In this document: one piece after another, positions 16,873-24,489 of the stretch
Numbering within the stretch: position 1 is the first letter of the stretch
Layout of the letters: each line of letters starts with the position of its first letter
The notes under the pieces: generated by a model
Told to the model about the DNA's origin: nothing
What the model saw: only the letters and a program-made list of their open reading frames with translations
Database searches by the model: none
From: Rhodanobacter thiooxydans
GTDB lineage: Bacteria; Pseudomonadota; Gammaproteobacteria; Xanthomonadales; Rhodanobacteraceae
Length of the DNA stretch: 64,000 nt
Direction: 5' to 3'
NCBI RefSeq assembly: GCF_030291135.1
Contig: NZ_CP127409.1
Coordinates: forward strand, 2,604,001-2,668,000
Position numbers and translations under genes: made by a program

Positions 16873-18119
16873 AAGGTCCACTCGCGCGCAGCAGCCTGCA
16901 GACCAGCGTCATGCTCGGGTTGCGGGTAATGACCCAGGCGATGGTCCTCGTCCTGCTTACACGACTACTCGGACCGCGCGCCTACGGAAGCTTCGCCGCC
17001 GCCGCTTCGCTGGCCGTGGTGCTGGGCCTGCTGCCCAATTTCGGCGCCGGCTTCGTGATGCTGGCCCGAAATGCGCACGACGCCAACGGCACGGCAGCCG
17101 TATGGCGTTATGCGTGGCCGATGACGGCATCGTTCGGACTGCTGTTGCTGGGCGTCTATATCGTCGTTGCCGGCTTTGTTACCCGGCCGGCGCTTCCACT
17201 GCACGTCCTGCTCGCGATAGGTGCGGCCGAGTTGCTGTTGACGCCGTTCACCATGCTGCTGAGTTTCGCGCTACAGGCGCGCGAACGGGTACCGCTGAGT
17301 CAATGCGTGCAATGGCTGCCGCTGGGTCTCAGGGTGCTTGCAGTATTGCCTTGCTTCCTCTTGCCGGATGTACAGCGGCTTTCGGCTTATGTCTTCTTCC
17401 AGCTGCTCGCGTCACTGCTCGGCTTGCTGCTGGGCTTGTGGATCACCAGCCGTCTCGTGACACTGGATTGGCGCCCGCGCCATGCCACGCGACAGGAGCT
17501 GCGCGACGGCGCCTCATACGCGGCAATGAACCTGGTAGCGGCGAACCCTTCCGAACTGGACAAGATCATTGCCGTTCGCCTGGTTGGTGCGCACGACGCG
17601 GGCATCTACGCGGCCACGGCACGCGTCATGGCGGCCACGGTAATGCCGGTGACCGCCATGCTGCTGGCCTCGCTGCCCCGATTGTTTCGACACGCGCACG
17701 CACCCACCCGGGAAGGGCAACGGCTGATCGGCCTGATCGCCTTGTTAGCAATGGTTTGGGGCCTCGCCAGTGGACTGCTGTTGGCGCTATGCAGTCCGTT
17801 ACTGCCGTGGCTGTTCGGAGCTTCGTTCGCAGTCATGGCCCAGCTGATGCCGTGGCTGGCCACGGCCGCGCCACTGCTTTCGCTGCGACTGGCTGCTGGC
17901 GCCGTGCTGGTGGCATTGGGCAAGCCACTGGAGCGCATGGCGTTCGAACTCTGCGGCATCCTGCTTCTGGTTGGCAGCATGCTGGCGCTGGCGCCGCATT
18001 ACGGTATCCGCGGAGTCGCCGTGGCTCTCGTCATCGCCGAAACAAGCATGGCGCTGATTGGCTGGTGGCTGGTGCGCCGCCGCCTCGCAAGCCGCGTGGC
18101 AATGGACGGGACTCTCTAG
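16869..18119 (+). CDS. Wzx-like polysaccharide flippase (MOP superfamily)
   Basis: 416 residues with twelve or so hydrophobic helices. The opening ARSSLQTSVMLGLRVMTQAM and TRLLGPRAYGSFAAAASLA are typical of Wzx/RfbX-type exporters; GASYAAMNLVAANPSELDKI marks the start of the second half, as in PST transporters. It starts at TTG 16869 in a TTGA overlap with the preceding gene and ends four bases into a converging gene. It would flip undecaprenyl-linked glycans to the periplasm, where GT-C enzymes act. Confidence 0.87.
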   Translation: MKGPLARSSLQTSVMLGLRVMTQAMVLVLLTRLLGPRAYGSFAAAASLAVVLGLLPNFGAGFVMLARNAHDANGTAAVWRYAWPMTASFGLLLLGVYIVVAGFVTRPALPLHVLLAIGAAELLLTPFTMLLSFALQARERVPLSQCVQWLPLGLRVLAVLPCFLLPDVQRLSAYVFFQLLASLLGLLLGLWITSRLVTLDWRPRHATRQELRDGASYAAMNLVAANPSELDKIIAVRLVGAHDAGIYAATARVMAATVMPVTAMLLASLPRLFRHAHAPTREGQRLIGLIALLAMVWGLASGLLLALCSPLLPWLFGASFAVMAQLMPWLATAAPLLSLRLAAGAVLVALGKPLERMAFELCGILLLVGSMLALAPHYGIRGVAVALVIAETSMALIGWWLVRRRLASRVAMDGTL

Positions 18120-18958
18120 CGTCGTCCTGATGCTATCCGTACGCCATGCCACAAGGCCTTGCACGGCACCAGCGAACGGAAGCGAATCGAGCGGATCGCC
18201 CCACGCGCCACCAGCATGCACATGCGAGATGCCAGCAGGACGCCTGTCTCCACCCAACTTCGTGCAAGCTTGCGCGCCAGGATCAGGTGCGCGGCGACCA
18301 TGTGCGACTCGTAGAACGCGGACCCCAGTCCGCTGCTCGCCGAGCCATCATGCTCGACCAGTGTCTCGTGCACATACGCCATCGCACCCGGCAACTGAGC
18401 GAGCCGCCAACCCAGCTCCCAGTCCTCGCCGTACATGAAGAAGTCCTCGTCGAACAGCTGCAAGGCGAAACGCCCGGTGGCGACCAGCAGGCAACAACCA
18501 CTTGCATAGGGAAAGTAGCCGCGACGCGGCCGCCACGACAGCAGGCCGGTCAACCGATGGCAGTATGCCGGGCCCAGAACACGCCCGGCATGGTCAATAT
18601 CGGGATAGGCGATCCTCGCGTTGCTATTCGCAACAAGCGCATCGACAAGTTTGGTCAGCCCACCCGGCAGCAAGCGTGCATCGTTGTTGATCAACAGCAC
18701 CCAGGCGCCCGGATACCGTTGGTGACAATGCTCCAGTCCGCGGTTGACCCCTGCCGCGAACCCGAGGTTAGCCACGCTCACATGCAGATCGACACGCGCA
18801 TCGTGAACAAATACGGCAGCGATCGCCGCTGCAGAGGTTCCTCCATCGGCCGAGTTGTCCCATACGACAACATGCTGGATGCCCTGCCCAAGCAGCGAAT
18901 GGACGCAGCTGATGCTACGCACGGCATCGCGGTAGTTGAGCAAAAGCCCCGTAACCAT
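18116..18958 (-). CDS. family 2 glycosyltransferase (rhamnosyltransferase-like)
   Basis: 280 residues from ATG 18958. GT-A fold features: VTGLLLNYRDAVRSISCV, then VVVWDNSADGG (nucleotide binding), NLGFAAGVNRGLEHC, the metal site VLLINNDARLLPGG and the acceptor helix DEDFFMYGEDWELGWRL with the ED catalytic pair. This pattern matches WbbL/RfbF-type sugar transferases. A GTG three codons upstream could also start it. It is 13 bases after the TylF-like methyltransferase gene, in the same operon. Confidence 0.85.
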   Translation of the reverse strand: MVTGLLLNYRDAVRSISCVHSLLGQGIQHVVVWDNSADGGTSAAAIAAVFVHDARVDLHVSVANLGFAAGVNRGLEHCHQRYPGAWVLLINNDARLLPGGLTKLVDALVANSNARIAYPDIDHAGRVLGPAYCHRLTGLLSWRPRRGYFPYASGCCLLVATGRFALQLFDEDFFMYGEDWELGWRLAQLPGAMAYVHETLVEHDGSASSGLGSAFYESHMVAAHLILARKLARSWVETGVLLASRMCMLVARGAIRSIRFRSLVPCKALWHGVRIASGRR

Positions 18959-18971
18959 TACTCGCACAGTG

Positions 18972-19778
18972 TCATCCAACCTTGCGCCAATAAACACCGC
19001 CCCAATCAATCGGAATGATTTCTTCGCGCAGCTCGAATTTAGCACGATAATCGTCGACAGCTTTGCGGCATCCATCGACAGCGCCATAATCATCGATAAT
19101 AAGAAACCCTCCAATGCTAATCTTTGGATAGAGTGCATTCAAAGAATCCATGGTTGATTCATACATGTCGCCATCCAGCCTACAGACGGCCAGCTTGCTG
19201 ATAGGCGCACTCGGTAATGTGTCTTTAAACCATCCCTTGAGGAATTTAACTTGTTCGTCAAGCAGCGAATAAAGCTCGAAATTCTGCCTGACCTCTTCGA
19301 GCCCAACTGCGAGGCCTTTGTAGGTGTGGTGTTTGTCGCCTTTGTCGGCTGGCGCTTTTTTTTCATTCGGTCGCGGGAGTCCTTCAAACGAATCAGCAAC
19401 CCAAACAACGCGATCAGAAATGCCGTATGATTTAAGAATGCCCCTCATGAAAATACATGCACCACCCCGCCATACACCCGTCTCAATGAAATCACCCTCA
19501 ACACCTTCGTTTATGGCCGTTTCCATGCAGAGCTGAAGGTTGTTCAATCTCGGCAAACCTATCATCGTGTGCGCGTATTGCGGCCACACTCGGCCTTCAA
19601 TTTTCTCCTGAAAATTTCCGCGTGGATGCCCAAAAATGCTAGGCGCAATTGATTTTAAATTTCTCATAACCAAAGAGTCAACTGGCTCCTTGTTGTACCA
19701 CAATGAGTGCATCAAAGATTTTTTCAAGATTTCAAGATAGAGCCGGCGAACATCCATAACTGATATATTTTCCGACAT
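18972..19778 (-). CDS. TylF/MycF-family sugar O-methyltransferase
   Basis: 268 residues. Family motifs are EGDFIETGVWRGGACIFMRG (SAM site), VWVADSFEGLPRPNEKKAPA, and the metal/acceptor motif CRLDGDMYESTMDSLNALY followed by GGFLIIDDYGAVDGCRKAV. TylF and MycF methylate hydroxyls of deoxysugars; in surface-glycan clusters relatives methylate the glycan. GGAGG lies 7 bases before ATG 19778. The gene is clearly AT-richer than its neighbours and uses more AT-ending codons, a sign of recent acquisition; the adjacent intergenic 19779-19907 is AT-rich too. Confidence 0.88.
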   Translation of the reverse strand: MSENISVMDVRRLYLEILKKSLMHSLWYNKEPVDSLVMRNLKSIAPSIFGHPRGNFQEKIEGRVWPQYAHTMIGLPRLNNLQLCMETAINEGVEGDFIETGVWRGGACIFMRGILKSYGISDRVVWVADSFEGLPRPNEKKAPADKGDKHHTYKGLAVGLEEVRQNFELYSLLDEQVKFLKGWFKDTLPSAPISKLAVCRLDGDMYESTMDSLNALYPKISIGGFLIIDDYGAVDGCRKAVDDYRAKFELREEIIPIDWGGVYWRKVG

Positions 19779-19907
19779 ATTAAATTCCTCCGAAATTGGT
19801 TACAGGTGAGATTTTTATTTACACCTTAGAAACGACCGGTTGCCACGATAGACACATAACGCCATTCATGTGCGCGTCGGCACTATCTCGATACAGTCAG
19901 TTACAAA

Positions 19908-20948
19908 TCAAGTACTACCAAGCACGGATCGATAAACATTTACATACGCCGCAATCGCCTTGGTCTCGCCGAAACATTCGACAGCACGCCGACGCCCTGT
20001 CGTCCCCAGCTGTGCGCATAGCGACGAGTTCTGCGCCAGCTGTTTCACGTAACGAACCAATTGATGAAGATCGTCTACTGGCGCCAGCAATGCCGTCTTC
20101 TCGTGCTGGCAGACTTCGGCCGTACCGGAGCTGGCAAACCCGACCACCGGCAACCCGCAGGCCATCGCCTCCAGCGCGACATAGCCGAACGCCTCGTAGC
20201 GAGTCGGCACCAGTGCCGCGTCGACAGACCGATATGCCGCCGGCATCTGCTCGGGCGCCAGGCGAGGCAACGGCTTCACATTCGCCGGCAGTCCAGAGGC
20301 ATCGAAACCGGCGCGCAATCCACCAATACAGCGTATCTCGAAGCCCGGCCCCAACCGATCGGCAATGGCCGGAAGCAGGTCAGCACCTTTCCAACGCGAT
20401 GGGTTGCCCACGAAAAGAAGTTTGAACGGTTCCGCATTCTTCCGCGGATCGGTTTCATGGGTTGCATCCACGTACGCCGGCGCGAAGCAGTCCGTGTCGA
20501 CCCAGTTGTGGATGACGGCCACCGGCTTGTCCACGTCCGCGCGCATGGCCGTGGCGCAGTATTCGCTGACGGCGACGACGGCATCGGCAGCCGCGTAGGA
20601 GCGTTTGATCCATCGACTGCAAAACAGGTCGTGATACAAGGCCTGCGACCGACTACGCCAGGGCGCGAAATCCGGATGGGCGATGTACTGGTGCTCCGTG
20701 ATCACCAGCGGAATCCCCGGACGCTTGAAGGCGAATCCCTGCCAGCTGTTCGCATGCACCACATCGATGCCTTCCGGCACAGCCATCGACGCGAGCCGCC
20801 AGGGCATCAACTCGTATCGGTGCTTGAACCATTGCACCACCGGCTCATGGCCGGCGAGACGCAATCCCTGCGCCAGGCGCTGTACGAAAACATCCGCCCC
20901 GCTACCGGCACGGATGGCCGGAAGCCAGATCCTTAGCGGCCGGTTCAT
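19908..20948 (-). CDS. family 4 glycosyltransferase (GT-B fold)
   Basis: 346 residues. The N-terminal domain has IWLPAIRAGSGADVFVQRLA and VITEHQYIAHPDF; the linker VIHNWVDTDCFAP; the C-terminal donor domain has LLFVGNPSRWKGADLLP and the retaining EX7E motif in PTRYEAFGYVALEAMACGLP. It acts in the cytoplasm on a lipid-linked acceptor using a nucleotide sugar. It starts in an ATGA overlap with the next GT4 gene upstream, so the two are coupled. Donor and acceptor cannot be read from sequence. Confidence 0.88.
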   Translation of the reverse strand: MNRPLRIWLPAIRAGSGADVFVQRLAQGLRLAGHEPVVQWFKHRYELMPWRLASMAVPEGIDVVHANSWQGFAFKRPGIPLVITEHQYIAHPDFAPWRSRSQALYHDLFCSRWIKRSYAAADAVVAVSEYCATAMRADVDKPVAVIHNWVDTDCFAPAYVDATHETDPRKNAEPFKLLFVGNPSRWKGADLLPAIADRLGPGFEIRCIGGLRAGFDASGLPANVKPLPRLAPEQMPAAYRSVDAALVPTRYEAFGYVALEAMACGLPVVGFASSGTAEVCQHEKTALLAPVDDLHQLVRYVKQLAQNSSLCAQLGTTGRRRAVECFGETKAIAAYVNVYRSVLGST

Positions 20949-22141
20949 GGCAATGATCCGTCATTGGAGACCAACTGCCGGAGTCGGTCGCTCAATCTTG
21001 CGCCGAACTTCCTCCATTCGAACCCGGCAGCAAATCGTCGACATGCAGCACTCACTTCGACCGTCCGACCAATCTGCAGGGTCTGCACGACCTGCTCGAC
21101 GAACATGTCGTAATCGCCTGCTGGCACCAGCCGACCCGAGCAACCGTCGGCAACGGCGTCGCCAACGCCACCAACATCAAACGCCACCGTGGGAAGACCG
21201 TGCGCAGCGGCTTCAACCGCCACCATACCGAAGCCTTCCACGTCGCCGGGTAATGCACGGACCGGGAAAATACACAGATCCGCCACGTCGTAGGCGATAG
21301 CCAGCTCAGCATCCTCGCATGCGCCGAGCATCCGGATGTGCCGTTCGAGTCCCAACTCGCGCGCGCACTCCATGAGTCGTTCGCCGGCACCAAGCCCGCT
21401 GCCCTGAAGCGCATTCGGCGCCTCGTCGCCGATGATCACCAAGACCACATCCGGACATGCCGACACGATGCGCGGCAAGGCTTGGCGGACAAACTCCGGA
21501 ATACCCTTGCGCGGCGTCAATCGCCCCACGGAGAGCATGACCTTGCATGCCTGGAGACCATGCCGCTGCCGAAAGTCAGGGGCGGCGCAACCATCGTTGC
21601 CGGTCTCGACCGGTAGTTCTACACCCGGGTGAATCACGGTGATGCGTTCCTGACGGATTCCCACCTGCCGGGCAAGCCGGGCGGTGTTACGGCTGTTGAC
21701 GATACATACGTCACACCGTCGCAGGAATGGCAACCACAAAGCCCGGTACAGCAGGTTCGGCGTCACCAGATCGAGGCCATGTGCGTAGACTGCACTTCGC
21801 GCATGCATGATCCCGGCTGTGATCACAGCGATCGGTGCCGTCAAGCCGCTGCCTGCGAGAACGATGCGAGGCCGCGCCTTTTTTCCCCGCGACAACGACA
21901 GCAGGAGCGCCCTCGCGAGGAACCGCCAGAGCGGGCGGACCGGTGCCTCATGCACATCGACCGTTGCCGGCAAATGTGCGCGACACCCGTTCGGCCCCAC
22001 CACCAGAACGCGGAACCCGCTGGCCAGTTCAATGGCAATGTGCCGGTTCAAGCGCTCCATGCCGCCGCGCAAGGGCGGCAGGTTGCGGGTAACGAGCAAT
22101 ATTGCTGCACGCGCGTTGCCCAACTCCTGCCCTTCAATCAT
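20945..22141 (-). CDS. family 4 glycosyltransferase (GT-B fold)
   Basis: 398 residues. LVTRNLPPLRGGMERLNRHI gives the glycine-rich acceptor loop; VIHPGVELP opens the donor domain, followed by LSVGRLTPRKGIPEFVRQAL and the EX7E pair in EGFGMVAVEAAAHGLPTVAF. This resembles mannosyl- or galactosyltransferases of polysaccharide loci. Its start overlaps the 3' end of the methyltransferase gene by 8 bases, and its stop overlaps the next GT4 start. Confidence 0.9.
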   Translation of the reverse strand: MIEGQELGNARAAILLVTRNLPPLRGGMERLNRHIAIELASGFRVLVVGPNGCRAHLPATVDVHEAPVRPLWRFLARALLLSLSRGKKARPRIVLAGSGLTAPIAVITAGIMHARSAVYAHGLDLVTPNLLYRALWLPFLRRCDVCIVNSRNTARLARQVGIRQERITVIHPGVELPVETGNDGCAAPDFRQRHGLQACKVMLSVGRLTPRKGIPEFVRQALPRIVSACPDVVLVIIGDEAPNALQGSGLGAGERLMECARELGLERHIRMLGACEDAELAIAYDVADLCIFPVRALPGDVEGFGMVAVEAAAHGLPTVAFDVGGVGDAVADGCSGRLVPAGDYDMFVEQVVQTLQIGRTVEVSAACRRFAAGFEWRKFGARLSDRLRQLVSNDGSLP

Positions 22142-22847
22142 GTGAGGTTCGGCAGTAGTGATAGACCTGGTATTGCCAGGCCGTCGGCCACGTCGTCAAG
22201 GCCAGGGCCTGCATCGCCCGCAATGGCCAGGACAAGATGTTGCCTCGGCAGATCCACGACCGCGAGAGTGGGTGCAGGTCGCGCCATTTCGCCACCACCT
22301 GCAAGCCCGCATCTTCAAAGAGCCGCTCCCATGCGGCAAGCTCGAGCACGTCCTCTCTGGCCTTGACTTGTTGCGTCCCCCCGTAAAGCCCCATACGGCG
22401 CGTCAGAAATCCCGCGTTGGGCACCAGCAGAAGAAATTTCGCGTCGGGCTTGGCCACGCGTTTCATTTCGTTCAATGCGCGTGGTTTATCCAGGAAATGT
22501 TCCAGCGACCCCATACAGGTAACAAGATCGAAACGGCCAGTATCGAACGGCAGCGATTCGGCCGGGCCACAGTAGAACTCGCCCTCAGGGAAACGCCGCA
22601 CACACTCGTCGACCGCCTTGTGTGACAGGTCGATGCCAGCAATGGAGGCGCCACGGGACCGGAAAAAATCCAGCCACTCGCCGGTGCCGCAGGCTACATC
22701 CAGCACGGCCCGTCCGCTCAAGCCGCCTAACTGCTTGCCGATCTTTCGACAATGCCAAGGCAACGATTTACCTCCCGGGCCTTGGGCGTAATACTCATTG
22801 TCGTAAAAGTCGCGGATCGGGGCGAACTTGTCGGAAGTATCGGTCAT
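22134..22847 (-). CDS. class I SAM-dependent methyltransferase
   Basis: 237 residues from ATG 22847. The Rossmann signature is VLDVACGTGEWLDFFRSRGA (motif I), GIDLS (motif II), FDLVTCMGSLEHFLDKP (post I) and FLLLVPNAGFLTRRMGLYGG. The arrangement is Methyltransf_11 type, common in glycan and lipid clusters. It lies between a membrane GT2 and a GT4 gene with tight spacing (11 bases and an 8-base overlap). Substrate unknown; the cluster suggests a sugar or lipid-linked sugar. Confidence 0.85.
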   Translation of the reverse strand: MTDTSDKFAPIRDFYDNEYYAQGPGGKSLPWHCRKIGKQLGGLSGRAVLDVACGTGEWLDFFRSRGASIAGIDLSHKAVDECVRRFPEGEFYCGPAESLPFDTGRFDLVTCMGSLEHFLDKPRALNEMKRVAKPDAKFLLLVPNAGFLTRRMGLYGGTQQVKAREDVLELAAWERLFEDAGLQVVAKWRDLHPLSRSWICRGNILSWPLRAMQALALTTWPTAWQYQVYHYCRTSHD

Positions 22848-22858
22848 GGTTATTTGGC

Positions 22859-23719
22859 CTACGTGTTGCCGTCGCGCCGATACGTCAGCGCAGTGACCTG
22901 TTCGGACACCAGCCCGATCAGGAACACGATCACCGCCGCGCTCCACATCAGAGTGCTGCCGTTGGTGAGGCGGCCTTCGTGCAGGAAGGTCCAGGCGTAG
23001 TTGGCACAGCCAAGCAGAAAAAACAGCGCACTCGCCGGCACGAACAACTTCAGCGGCGAGTACAGTGTGGCGATCTTGAAGATGATCAGCAGGAAGCGCA
23101 CACCATCGCGCAGGGGCTTGATGTGGCTTTTGCCGACGCGTCGAGCGGCCTTGATCGGCAGGTAGGCCACCGGATAGGCGCTGCGGAAGAAGGCCATGGT
23201 GCTGGTAGTGGGGTAGCTGAAGCCGTTCGGCAGCAGGTGCAGGAATTCGCGGAACTTGTCCGCGCGCACAGCGCGGAAGCCGGAGGTGAGGTCCAGCACG
23301 CGATGGCCGGTCATCCGGGTGGCCAGCCAGTTGTACAGCGTGTTGGCGAGGCCGCGGCCGACACCGGCCTGGCTGCCCCAGTCGCGTGCGCCCACCACCA
23401 TGTCGTAGCCGCGCTCCAGTTCGGCCAGCAGCCGCGCGACGTCAGCCGGATCGTGCTGGCCGTCGCCGTCCATGAACACCAGGATGTCGCCGCTGGCGGC
23501 ACGGGCGCCGCGTTTGATCGCCGCACCGTTGCCCATCGAGTACGGCGAGGACAGGCACTGGACGCCACCACTCTTGCAGACACTGCGGGTGTCGTCGGTG
23601 GAACCGTCGTCGACCACGATGATTTCGGCCTCGGGATGGGCCGCGCGCAAACGCGGCAGCAACGCGGCGAGCGCGGGCGCTTCGTTCTTGGCAGGCAGGA
23701 TAATGCTCAGGCGGTTCAA
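22859..23719 (-). CDS. family 2 glycosyltransferase, GtrB/dolichol-phosphate-mannose synthase type
   Basis: 286 residues. SIILPAKNEAPALAALLPRL and IIVVDDGSTDDT form the nucleotide site; ILVFMDGDGQHDPADV is the metal-binding DXD; LTSGFRAVRADKF follows. Two C-terminal hydrophobic helices (LFVPASALFFLLGCANYAW and WSAAVIVFLIGLVSEQVTAL) anchor it. Such enzymes load a sugar onto undecaprenyl phosphate, the donor GT-C transferases use. It is the first gene of the minus-strand glycan operon, just downstream (in map order) of a toxin-antitoxin remnant. Confidence 0.9.
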   Translation of the reverse strand: MNRLSIILPAKNEAPALAALLPRLRAAHPEAEIIVVDDGSTDDTRSVCKSGGVQCLSSPYSMGNGAAIKRGARAASGDILVFMDGDGQHDPADVARLLAELERGYDMVVGARDWGSQAGVGRGLANTLYNWLATRMTGHRVLDLTSGFRAVRADKFREFLHLLPNGFSYPTTSTMAFFRSAYPVAYLPIKAARRVGKSHIKPLRDGVRFLLIIFKIATLYSPLKLFVPASALFFLLGCANYAWTFLHEGRLTNGSTLMWSAAVIVFLIGLVSEQVTALTYRRDGNT

Positions 23720-23747
23720 CAGGCGACTCCCCCGAATGGAGAGGGGA

Positions 23748-23903
23748 TCATAGCGTGAAGGCCGTCTGTAGGTTGCGGACGGGGTTGGTCTTTTGGGGTG
23801 CGACTTGGGCCAGCACGTCTAGCAAGGTCGAGGCCTTGACCAACTGCGCTGCATCGTCCTGCATGATGTGACGCACCAGCACATGGGTATCCAGGCCGAT
23901 CAT
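23748..23903 (-). pseudogene. truncated PIN-domain toxin
   Basis: A 51-codon ORF opening MIGLDTHVLVRHIMQDDAAQ, the start of a VapC-like PIN ribonuclease with its first catalytic aspartate (D5). Similarity ends after about 30 residues, where the sequence becomes unrelated and stops; the later catalytic acids are gone. Its ATG overlaps the stop of the antitoxin remnant (ATGA), the normal coupling of such pairs. Full-length relatives are about 130 residues. Confidence 0.7.
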
Positions 23904-24143
23904 TTCGCCGCTGCACCCGCTGCAGCGATCACGGCGTTTATCCGCTCGATCGATATCGTCTTGGGCGCCTTGCCGAACATGCCCTTGAGTGCGGTTATGG
24001 GGCGCGTGGCGGCGACGAACTCACAGGATTTCCACAAGCTCCACTCGATCCCCTGCACGCAGGTGCATGGCCTCGCGCACGGCAACCGGGATCGTGATCT
24101 GGCCCTTGCTGGTAACGCTGGCGGTGATGATGGCCTTCTCTAG
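23900..24143 (-). pseudogene. AbrB/MazE-type antitoxin remnant
   Basis: From 24143 the frame reads LEKAIITASVTSKGQITIPV then AVREAMHLRAGDRVELVEIL and a stop, a clear SpoVT-AbrB DNA-binding domain. A shift of frame continues EFVAATRPITALKGMFGKAP and ends AAAGAAAK, the usual C-terminus that contacts the PIN toxin. So one frameshift splits it. The expected start codon is also missing: the position before EK reads CTA, and no other start follows the upstream stop. Confidence 0.72.
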
Positions 24144-24189
24144 TGCCGAAGGGGAGATTTACAGGGTCTTGCGGGGGGAGATCAAGAGC

Positions 24190-24338
24190 TTTACCCCCTC
24201 CTGACCTCCCCCTGCACGCAGGGGGAGGAACTGAACGTGGGACCTCTACACGCAGGGGTAGGAACCGAACGTGGAGCCTCTGTGCGCGAGAAACTGAACA
24301 TGGAGCCTCTGTGCGCAAGGGGAGGAGCCGAGCCTCAC
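24190..24338. repeat. REP palindrome decaying into tandem repeats
   Basis: A REP hairpin (CCTCCCCCTGCACGCAGGGG at about 24205-24224) is followed by four imperfect units of 29-34 bases at 24211-24242, 24243-24276, 24277-24305 and 24306-24338, sharing CCTCTGTGCGC...CTGAACGTGGAG. The remaining 24339-24489 before pilB shows nothing I can assign beyond its promoter region. Confidence 0.65.
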
Positions 24339-24489
24339 GGCCCCGCACCGACCAAGAAGCAGAACCAGGCTTGCGGAAGCTGGCTTGTGCGCTGCATCAC
24401 CGCGCTGGATCGGGCTTGCAGGGAATGGGTGACCTGCGCGCTGGACTGCGGTAGATTCAACAACATACAGGGGCAAGGTCGAGCAGATT

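Noticed and set aside
24150-24340. CRISPR array
   Set aside because: Units are contiguous, imperfect and without unique spacers; no cas genes nearby.
23995-24480. Long ORFs on both strands upstream of pilB
   Set aside because: They translate the REP/tandem repeat and the antitoxin remnant in wrong frames.
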